This document shows positions 1-6,344 of a DNA stretch of 8,524 bases, piece by piece. The notes under the pieces were generated by a model. That model was not told the origin of the DNA. It saw only the letters and a program-made list of their open reading frames with translations, and did not search any database. The stretch comes from Candidatus Dependentiae bacterium. GTDB lineage: Bacteria; Babelota; Babeliae; Babelales; UASB340. How positions within the stretch are numbered: the first letter of the stretch is position 1; every line of letters starts with the position of its first letter. The stretch is from contig JAHIKO010000081.1 in assembly GCA_018897535.1 (NCBI GenBank), positions 1 through 8,524 of the forward strand, read 5' to 3'. The position numbers and the translations under genes were made by a program.

Positions 1-577
1 CAATATTTATTATGGCATTTGAATTATTTTTTATATCTTGAAGCAATGTCGCAGATTCTTGATTGATAATGGCATCGGAATTATATTTTATAGCATTTTG
101 AAGCTCAGCAGTTTGTATATTGAGTATTACATCTGAATTCCAATTTATCATTTTATTATTGTTCAATATGGCATCGGAATTATAATTTATTTGATTTTGT
201 AGATCTGTTTTTATTTCATAATCGTGCAATATGGCCTGAGAATTGTAATGAATATTGTAATTATTGTTGATAATTGTATTGGAATTATTATTGATTTGAT
301 TGTTTTGATTTATAATTGCATTGGAATTATGATTTATATTTTTATTATTATTTATAATCGCATCGGAATTATGTCTAATTTGGTCTTGTAAATCGGTTTT
401 AATTTCATAGTCGTGTATTATGGCATTTGAATTATTAATAATTTTGGGCTCAAGATTTATTATGGCATTAGAATTGTATATTATTTGTTGTTCATAATCT
501 AATAAATCATTGTTTATTATGGCATTAGAATTCCAGCGGATTCTATTACTTTGTGTTACTATCGCGTTGCTGTTGTT
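1..577 (-). repeat. NSxA[IVL] module array of paralogue A (start of its stalk)
   Basis: From residue 411 onward the product carries about 13 modules: NNSNAI, WNSNAI, YNSNAI, NNSNAI, HNSDAI, HNSNAI, NNSNTI, YNSQAI, YNSDAI, WNSDVI, YNSDAI, NNSNAI. Spacings are 14 residues in most cases, 21 after the two HDYEIKTDLQ units, 19 before the last modules, and one of 18. At DNA level the copies are degenerate and use varied codons, so the repeat is conserved as protein rather than as fresh slippage. Confidence 0.9.
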
Positions 578-1807
578 ATAAACTAAATATGTTACCGGGT
601 CGATTTCTCCTGAGTCAAAACCATAAATAGTGTTATCTGATATCCATGTATTATTATTTCCATCTGTTTTTATAATTGATTGTTCTGGATAACCATAAAT
701 ACCTTCGTTATTTGTAATTTTTAACTTGGATCTTGAATTTGCCAATATTATAGAGCTATTTCTTGATGCAAAATCCAAACTGTTTTGATTATTCAGCGTG
801 TTTTCTAAAACAATTCTACCATCAAGATTAATCCTTGAGCCTGATAAAATATATGTAGATAAATCATAATCAGCCCCAAGTGTTAGATTGCCAAATATTA
901 ATGCATTATTAAAAGTTTCATGTGTAGAACTTATTGTTACTTTATTATCAAAATATAATGAACCATGTGTTAAGCGTAATCCCGTATGTGTCATTTTTAA
1001 AGAGCTATTGTCAAATTTTAAACAAGAGCTCTTGTCGTTCATAATTATCAAATTATTATTTGTAGAATATGGAGCATATAAAAAAGTTGTTTGAGGTTTA
1101 AAATTTAGTGAAGAATGCGGTAAAATATAACTGGTATTTATTGAATTATAAATGAATTCAGATGTGCCAGTAAAATTTACTTCATTGTTTATAAACATAT
1201 GCCCGCGTTCAAAAGTGAATGTCTCATTAAATGAAAATGTAGAATTATCAATGGTTATTATTCCCGAGTTATTATTACATTTTATTGTTGGTCTTATTGT
1301 GTTTGAATTATTTTTAAATATTATGTTTTTGAAAGTCACACTTACATTATTATCTAATAAAATCTGAGAATTTTTACCTAAAATTAAATTTTTATAACAG
1401 CCGTCAATAACACCATTTGATGTAAGTGTAAATATAGTATTGTCGGGAATGGAAATGTCGGTATCAAAAAATAAAATTTTGTTATTTATATTCAGTGAAT
1501 TTGTTTTATTAATAAGATCGTTATATATAAAATTATTAAATTTTTCAGACGGTGCATTATATTGATTTAATGTATCATCAAAATCAAAATATTTTAAATT
1601 GGTTTTCCAGTTCTCTCGAATTAAATTTTGGTTGTACCAACCGTTAATTGTTGATGTGTTTGGTACTGCAAATTTTGAAAATTCGCTATTTAAAACGATT
1701 GAAGAATATGGTGTATAAAATTTAATTGTTGAATAAATATTGTTTGTTAAAAATAAAAAAAATAAAACTATAAAAAATATTATTTTGTTAAAAATTCTAT
1801 AATTCAA
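1..1807 (-). CDS. Large exported repeat protein, paralogue A (N-terminal 602 residues; 3' end off the left edge)
   Basis: I do not recognise a named family. The frame is open from a TTG at 1807-1805 to the left edge, 602 codons with no stop, and it is in the NNSNAI frame at both ends, so no net frameshift has occurred. The TTG is chosen because AAGGGAG lies 6 nt upstream and the product (MNYRIFNKIIFF...) aligns with the start of the complete paralogue at 1825-6204. Residues 1-26 form a basic then Phe/Ile/Leu-rich export signal, possibly cut after IYS. Residues about 30-405 are Asn/Ser/Ile-rich with beta-helix-like rungs, for example the IDG...GKNSQ...VTFKNI pattern near residues 135-165 and the highly conserved THTGLRLTHGSLYFDNK. 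From residue 411 a stalk of NSxA[IVL] modules begins and continues past the edge. By analogy a second beta-rich domain should follow. It lies 17 nt behind the upstream gene with no terminator between, so it is probably co-transcribed. A surface or secreted fibre is inferred; the molecular function is unknown. Confidence 0.88.
   Translation of the reverse strand, partial: MNYRIFNKIIFFIVLFFLFLTNNIYSTIKFYTPYSSIVLNSEFSKFAVPNTSTINGWYNQNLIRENWKTNLKYFDFDDTLNQYNAPSEKFNNFIYNDLINKTNSLNINNKILFFDTDISIPDNTIFTLTSNGVIDGCYKNLILGKNSQILLDNNVSVTFKNIIFKNNSNTIRPTIKCNNNSGIITIDNSTFSFNETFTFERGHMFINNEVNFTGTSEFIYNSINTSYILPHSSLNFKPQTTFLYAPYSTNNNLIIMNDKSSCLKFDNSSLKMTHTGLRLTHGSLYFDNKVTISSTHETFNNALIFGNLTLGADYDLSTYILSGSRINLDGRIVLENTLNNQNSLDFASRNSSIILANSRSKLKITNNEGIYGYPEQSIIKTDGNNNTWISDNTIYGFDSGEIDPVTYLVYNNSNAIVTQSNRIRWNSNAIINNDLLDYEQQIIYNSNAIINLEPKIINNSNAIIHDYEIKTDLQDQIRHNSDAIINNNKNINHNSNAIINQNNQINNNSNTIINNNYNIHYNSQAILHDYEIKTDLQNQINYNSDAILNNNKMINWNSDVILNIQTAELQNAIKYNSDAIINQESATLLQDIKNNSNAIINI
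939..991. repeat. 53-bp tract identical to 5351-5403 in the paralogue B head
   Basis: Positions 939-991 in paralogue A and 5351-5403 in paralogue B read identically on the plus strand, ending in cccgtatgtgt. The flanks resume scattered substitutions immediately (938/5350 differ). The tract encodes THTGLRLTHGSLYFDNK plus the following Val. Identity at synonymous sites in this block, unlike its surroundings, suggests recent exchange between the two genes or strong constraint. Confidence 0.85.
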
Positions 1808-1813
1808 AATTTG

Positions 1814-1820
1814 CTCCCTT
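1814..1820 (-). promoter_or_regulatory. Shine-Dalgarno of paralogue A, deciding its TTG start
   Basis: On the minus strand AAGGGAG is followed by 6 nt (CAAATT) and then TTG. No ATG or GTG lies near enough in frame to compete, and the same 6-nt spacing from SD to TTG occurs in paralogue B. The SD runs out of a run of eight A (1826-1819) that begins inside the TAA stop of the upstream gene, so termination and re-initiation are almost adjacent. Confidence 0.75.
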
Positions 1821-1824
1821 TTTT

Positions 1825-4800
1825 TTACTGTTTTATTTTTGAAAAATTACTTAATTCTTGATCATAAATTACATCTAAAGCATATCTTTGCTTTATTTCA
1901 TATAAATAATTTTCTGTAACTATTGGTTTATTATTTATATCATTTAATCCAATTAATTTATCGATATTAAGCATGAAATTTTTCTCGTTAATATTTGTAT
2001 TATACATATTATGAATTGGGTCACCTGTTATCTCTATTGTATTTCCGGAAAGTATTGAATTTTCATAAGCAACAAAACCATTTATTGCGTTATTAATTCT
2101 TATTTCTTTATCGTTAAAAATTAGTTTTGCTGTACCAAAAGTCGAATTAATATTCATAAAATTTGTTCCAAAATTTATTTGGGGTATTGTTCTTGAAAAA
2201 TCATTTGATCCAAGTTTAGGCGCGATTTTTTCAGTTAAAGCGGATTGAATATATAATTCATTTTCGCCAAAATCTGAAAAATTTAACTGTCCTGTAAATT
2301 TAAGATCATCTTTTATTAATATTAATTTATTATTGATATCCTGAACGATAAAATTCATATCATATGTTTCTTGTATGTTTTTATTTTTTTCAAATTCAGT
2401 AAAAGTATCATCGCCAATACTGATGTTTGTTTCACCCAGCAACGCTGTAGCACCTAAATAATTTATAGAATTTATTTTTGTTATATGTTCAAAACCTGAA
2501 AAAATTATATTTTGCATGGCAAATGTATTATCATTGCATTTTAGTAAAACGGGAATTGTTGCATTTTGAGTGAACATATCGCTATAATTTGGAATTAATT
2601 TACTTACTTTTCCACCTTTTCTTTGTAACCAGCTTAAACCATTATCAGCTTTTGAAAGTGCATCGGCATAATTATCCGATGGTGCTAATTTAAATTCTTT
2701 TTGTCCCTCAATGCCTTTTAAATAAAATGTTTGGGCTTGGCTATTATCATTATTTATAATTTCGATTAAGCCTTGTGACAAAGTTACATTTTCAGATAAA
2801 CCAAATAAGACATTTTCGCCTATTCTTATACAAGAATTTTCCAAAGAAAATTTTGTTGCTTTTGTATTGTCAAAGCTAAGTGCATATTTTAAATTAAACG
2901 TTTTTTGATTAATTCTTAATAATTGTATATTTTTAAGCGTGACAGTTTTATTTTTTTCTACTACAAATTGTGAATGTTCCGGATTTCCAAATATAATTAC
3001 AGCACCATTACCGTCGATTGTTACATTGCCATTTATTAAAATTTTTTCATTGGGATGAATAAACACACTTTTTTCCAATGTAATATCTGTTGTTATTGGA
3101 GACTGTGTTAAAATTGTTTCTTGTGGAGTTACTTTTATATTTAATATAGCATCGGAATTATACTTTATTGGATTGGAAAGTGTACTTACATCAATACTTA
3201 GTATGGCATTTGAATTATTTTCAACTTGTTTATAAAGATCTTGTTTAATTTCATAATCATGAACAATTGCTTGAGAATTATAATGAACATTATTATCCAG
3301 ATTTATAATGGCATTTGAATTATTCTCAATTTCTTTTTGCAATAATGTTGCATCTAAATTTATAATAGCGTCGGAATTATATTTAATTTGATCGGCTAAA
3401 AATTGAGTTGGTAAGCTTATGATAGCGTTTGAGTTATACTTTGCTAAATTATTATTATTTACTGCCGCAGAGCTTATATGTCGTAGTTCATTTGTTAATA
3501 AAATAATTGAATTGCTTGTTGTTATATTTAAATCGTTAGTTGCCAAAATTACTATGCTTGCAGAATTTGCTTTTATTTTTATGTCTTGAATTATTAAAGC
3601 GTTAGAATTGTGTCGCATGTTTATCATATTCTGATCTATATTTGCGGTGTTGGTAATTATGGCATTTGAGTTTGTAGTTATATCCGCGGTATTTACAGGA
3701 ATTTCCGGCGTATATGAAACAATAGCATTTGAATTATTAATAATTTCATATTCATGTGTGATTATGGCATTCGAATTATTTTTAACACCAAGAGTTATTA
3801 AGGCAACACTATTCTGTAAAATTGCTATTTCAGTTTCATTTGCTTGAGCTGTTGATTTTGCCAATTCGGCTGTGGCTTTTGCCGCGGCTATATCTTGTTC
3901 CAGGTCGGTTACATCATCCGGTAGTGGAATTAGAGAAGTATTTATAGCATCAATTTGAGCTTGCAATGTACCTGCCGTTGCAAAGCTTAATTTTACAATA
4001 GCGTTTGAATTATTTTCTATATCTTTATCTTGTTTTATTATTGCATTTGAATTGTTTTTTACGGCTTCATGTAAAAGTGGTTGTGATGGTATATTTAAAA
4101 TAGCATTTGAATTATTTTTTATTTGATTTTGTAGATCTGTTTTAATTTCATAATCGTGTAATATTGCTTGAGAGTTATTGTGTATTTGGGTGTCAAGATA
4201 AAGAATGGCGTTTGAGTTGTTATTTATTTTTATTAACAAAACTGTGTTGTCAAGATTTAGTATGGCATCTGAATTATGTTTTATTTCTTCTTCCAGTATT
4301 GTGTTATCAATGTTTAGTATTGCGCTTGAGTTATAACTAATTTGATTTTGAAAATCGGCTTTGATTTCGTAATCATGAATAATTGCTTGAGAATTATAAT
4401 GAACATTGTTATCCAAATTTATAATAGCATTAGAATTATTTTTAATTGCTTCCTGTAATACGTCTGAATCAAGGTTTATTATTGCATCTGAATTGTGACG
4501 TATTTGATCTGCTAGACCGGTTGTATCTATGCTTAATATTGCGTTGGAGTTTGCAGTTACATATTTATTACCCTCAAGTATTGCATTGGAGTTATTTCCA
4601 ATTTGATTATATAAATCGTCTTTAATTGAATAATCATTTATTATTGCCTGCGAATTATAATGAATATTGTTTGTTGAATTTAAAAGTGCGTCGGAATTGT
4701 ATTTTATTGGATTAATATCACTTAAAACAGCATTTGAATTATTTGTAATTTTTATTTCGGTTGTTGCAAATGTGTGATTATTATAATTTATTTGATTTTG

Positions 4801-6204
4801 TAAATCTTGTTTTATTTCATAATCATTAATTATAGCTTGTGAGTTATAATAGACTTTTAAATCTAAATTAATAATAGCATTAGAGTTATTTTCTATTTCT
4901 TTCCCCAATTTATCTACATTAAGATTCACTATGGCATTAGAGTTCCAAGAAATTTCTTTTTCCTGAGAAACTATTGCATTACTGTTATTGTAAATTAAAT
5001 TTGTTGTAGGATCCGTTTCACCTAAGTCAAAACCGTATGTCGTGTTGTCAGTTATCCAACTATTATCACTACCGTCTGCATATGTGATTGATTGCTCAGA
5101 AAAACCATTTATGCCGTTATTATTTACAACTAAGAATTTTGATCTTGAATTTTTAAGTACTATCGAAGAGCTTCTTGATGCAAAATTTAGGCTGTTTTCT
5201 TCATTAACGGTATTATATAAAACCATTCGTCCGTCTAAAAATATTCTTGCTCCAGAGAGAATATGGGTTGATAGGTCATAATTTAAGCCGGCATTTAAAT
5301 CACCTAAAATTAAAGCATTATTAAATGTTTGATCTGTTGAACTTATTGTAACTTTATTATCAAAATATAATGAACCATGTGTTAAGCGTAATCCCGTATG
5401 TGTGATTTTTAGAGAACTGTAATCAAATTTTAAACAAGATGTTTTATCACTTAATATTAAAAGATTATTGTTTGTAGAATATGGTGCATATAAAAAAGAT
5501 GATTGTGGGCCAAAATTTAATGAAGAGTGTGGTAGTATATAACTTGAATTTATTGAATTATAAATAAATTCACCTGATCCGGTAAATTTTACATCATTAT
5601 TTATAAAAAGATGTCCTCGCTCAAATGTAAATGTATCGTTAAATGATAATGTTGAATTATCAAATGTTATTATTCCGGAATTATCATGACATTTAATTTG
5701 TGATATTGTTGTATTCGAACTATTTTTAAATATTAAATTTCTAAATGTTACGCTTACATTACTGTCAATTAATAATTGAGAATTTTTACCTAAAGTTAAA
5801 TTTTTATATTGTCCATCAAGTATACCATTTGATGTAATTGTATATACAGTGTTATCCGGAATATATATATCATCATTAAAAACTATAGTTTTATTATCCG
5901 GATTTAATATATTTTTTTCTTGAATTTGATAATTTGATATACGATTTGGTACCTGTTGTTCTGCCAAATTTGAGTAATATGCCGTTGAATCAAACGTTTT
6001 GATATTTTCATTTCCTGCCGGAACCACTAGGTTTTGGTTAAGCCAACCAGTAATACTTGAACTATTTGGTGCTGAAAATTTAGTATTACTGTATGCTAAA
6101 ACAATTTTACTGTGAGGGCCATGAAAATTAATTGTTGTGAAAATGTTATTTTTACAAATAAAAAAAAATAGGAAAATTATTATTTTATTTAAATAATTCC
6201 TCAA
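1825..6204 (-). CDS. Large exported repeat protein, paralogue B (complete, 1459 aa): beta-helix head, NSNAI stalk, beta-helix tail
   Basis: I do not recognise a named family; the architecture is read directly. The start is TTG at 6204-6202 with GGAG 6 nt upstream; the stop is TAA. Residues 1-25: basic n-region (MRNYLNK), then IIIFLFFFIC, an export signal with no clear cleavage site. Residues about 30-400: Asn/Ser-rich beta head with rungs such as GILDGQYKNL and NVSVTFRNLIF, suggesting a right-handed beta-helix. Residues 406-1020: about 29 NSxA[IVL] modules spaced mainly 14, 19 or 21 residues, coiled-coil-like, interrupted at about 740-805 by an Ala/Glu/Lys-rich segment (767-803) that looks like a conventional coiled coil. 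Residues 1021-1459: second beta-helix-like domain starting TILTQSPITTDITL, with NVTIDGNGAVIIF and KTVTLKNIQ rungs and conserved LSKADNGLSWLQRK and FTEFEKNKNIQE. No C-terminal membrane barrel or LPXTG motif is visible. Paralogue A follows after 17 nt. A fibrous surface or secreted protein is inferred; adhesin is only a guess. Confidence 0.95.
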   Translation of the reverse strand: MRNYLNKIIIFLFFFICKNNIFTTINFHGPHSKIVLAYSNTKFSAPNSSSITGWLNQNLVVPAGNENIKTFDSTAYYSNLAEQQVPNRISNYQIQEKNILNPDNKTIVFNDDIYIPDNTVYTITSNGILDGQYKNLTLGKNSQLLIDSNVSVTFRNLIFKNSSNTTISQIKCHDNSGIITFDNSTLSFNDTFTFERGHLFINNDVKFTGSGEFIYNSINSSYILPHSSLNFGPQSSFLYAPYSTNNNLLILSDKTSCLKFDYSSLKITHTGLRLTHGSLYFDNKVTISSTDQTFNNALILGDLNAGLNYDLSTHILSGARIFLDGRMVLYNTVNEENSLNFASRSSSIVLKNSRSKFLVVNNNGINGFSEQSITYADGSDNSWITDNTTYGFDLGETDPTTNLIYNNSNAIVSQEKEISWNSNAIVNLNVDKLGKEIENNSNAIINLDLKVYYNSQAIINDYEIKQDLQNQINYNNHTFATTEIKITNNSNAVLSDINPIKYNSDALLNSTNNIHYNSQAIINDYSIKDDLYNQIGNNSNAILEGNKYVTANSNAILSIDTTGLADQIRHNSDAIINLDSDVLQEAIKNNSNAIINLDNNVHYNSQAIIHDYEIKADFQNQISYNSSAILNIDNTILEEEIKHNSDAILNLDNTVLLIKINNNSNAILYLDTQIHNNSQAILHDYEIKTDLQNQIKNNSNAILNIPSQPLLHEAVKNNSNAIIKQDKDIENNSNAIVKLSFATAGTLQAQIDAINTSLIPLPDDVTDLEQDIAAAKATAELAKSTAQANETEIAILQNSVALITLGVKNNSNAIITHEYEIINNSNAIVSYTPEIPVNTADITTNSNAIITNTANIDQNMINMRHNSNALIIQDIKIKANSASIVILATNDLNITTSNSIILLTNELRHISSAAVNNNNLAKYNSNAIISLPTQFLADQIKYNSDAIINLDATLLQKEIENNSNAIINLDNNVHYNSQAIVHDYEIKQDLYKQVENNSNAILSIDVSTLSNPIKYNSDAILNIKVTPQETILTQSPITTDITLEKSVFIHPNEKILINGNVTIDGNGAVIIFGNPEHSQFVVEKNKTVTLKNIQLLRINQKTFNLKYALSFDNTKATKFSLENSCIRIGENVLFGLSENVTLSQGLIEIINNDNSQAQTFYLKGIEGQKEFKLAPSDNYADALSKADNGLSWLQRKGGKVSKLIPNYSDMFTQNATIPVLLKCNDNTFAMQNIIFSGFEHITKINSINYLGATALLGETNISIGDDTFTEFEKNKNIQETYDMNFIVQDINNKLILIKDDLKFTGQLNFSDFGENELYIQSALTEKIAPKLGSNDFSRTIPQINFGTNFMNINSTFGTAKLIFNDKEIRINNAINGFVAYENSILSGNTIEITGDPIHNMYNTNINEKNFMLNIDKLIGLNDINNKPIVTENYLYEIKQRYALDVIYDQELSNFSKIKQ
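3145..4989 (-). repeat. NSxA[IVL] module array of paralogue B (whole stalk)
   Basis: Residues 406-1020 hold about 29 modules matching NS[NQDS]A[IVL], plus decayed ones (YNNHTF, ANSASI, HISSAA). Spacings are chiefly 14 (short unit such as INLDNNVH), 19 (unit such as INLDSDVLQEAIK) and 21 (unit such as INDYEIKQDLQNQIN). The regular pattern is broken around residues 740-805 by the Ala-rich segment, and around 830-900 by degenerate Thr/Asn/Ile-rich modules. Confidence 0.92.
5351..5403. repeat. 53-bp tract identical to 939-991 in the paralogue A head
   Basis: Second copy of the identical block, in the same orientation and at the equivalent place in the head domain, 4412 bp away. A direct repeat of this length in the same orientation is also a possible substrate for deletion or unequal crossover between A and B. 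Confidence 0.85.
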
Positions 6205-6210
6205 ATTACT

Positions 6211-6217
6211 CTCCTTT
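6211..6217 (-). promoter_or_regulatory. Shine-Dalgarno of paralogue B, deciding its TTG start
   Basis: The minus strand reads AAAGGAG, then AGTAAT, then TTG. This strong SD at 6-nt spacing fixes the TTG at 6204 as the start, and there is no nearby in-frame ATG. The protein begun here aligns from its first residues with paralogue A (NY..NKII followed by Phe-rich), which supports both starts. Confidence 0.75.
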
Positions 6218-6240
6218 TAGATCTTACTCATTTTTTTATA

Positions 6241-6270
6241 TATATAATATAATGAATTTTGATATGTAAA
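6241..6270 (-). promoter_or_regulatory. Candidate sigma70-type promoter for the B-A operon
   Basis: In the 140-bp gap upstream of paralogue B the minus strand has TTTACA (6270-6265) as a possible -35. After 17-18 nt comes a TATATTATATATATA stretch offering TTATAT or TATATA as a -10 (about 6247-6241). That leaves a leader of roughly 30 nt before the SD. The gap is so AT-rich that several -10 choices fit, so only its position, downstream of the gene C hairpin and before the SD, makes it credible. No operator palindrome or riboswitch-like structure is seen. Confidence 0.4.
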
Positions 6271-6314
6271 GAGTTGTTAAATAAATTTTAATTTATAAGT
6301 ATAAAAGAGTTATT

Positions 6315-6340
6315 TAAGAGGGAAGTATATTTCCCTCTTA
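6315..6340 (-). terminator. Hairpin terminator after paralogue C
   Basis: TAAGAGGGAA (6315-6324) and TTCCCTCTTA (6331-6340) are perfect reverse complements, giving a 10-bp stem with five G-C pairs and a 6-nt loop. It starts 4 nt after the TAA of paralogue C. It is the only G/C-rich stem in a very AT-rich gap. On the minus strand the stem is followed by AAATAACTCTTTTAT, so the U-tract is imperfect and termination may be incomplete. It separates C from the B-A unit. Confidence 0.72.
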
Positions 6341-6344
6341 ACAA

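Noticed and set aside
888..1367. Short plus-strand open frames opposite the paralogue A head (888-1094, 1152-1367)
   Set aside because: They lie wholly antisense to a conserved coding region, have no convincing SD, and encode low-complexity hydrophobic sequence without recognisable motifs.
1..1807. Paralogue A as a broken pseudogene
   Set aside because: Codon-by-codon reading from the TTG to the left edge shows no stop and no frameshift; it only lacks an end because the window is cut.
1819..1826. A8 run between the B stop and A SD as a phase-variable switch
   Set aside because: It lies outside the SD-to-start spacing, so length changes would alter neither the frame nor, probably, initiation of A.
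3145..4989. Many N-x-S/T sequons (NNS, NAT) as N-glycosylation sites
   Set aside because: The motif is explained by the coiled-coil Asn pattern, HNS/YNS variants lose the sequon, and no glycosylation gene is visible. Not excluded, just unsupported.
6150..6204. Lipoprotein signal in paralogue B (Cys at residue 17)
   Set aside because: FFIC does not fit the lipobox and paralogue A has no Cys at the aligned place.
6205..6344. Small gene or small RNA in the gap between C and B
   Set aside because: Apart from the hairpin next to the C stop and a promoter-like stretch, the 140 bp are A/T runs with no open frame carrying an SD.
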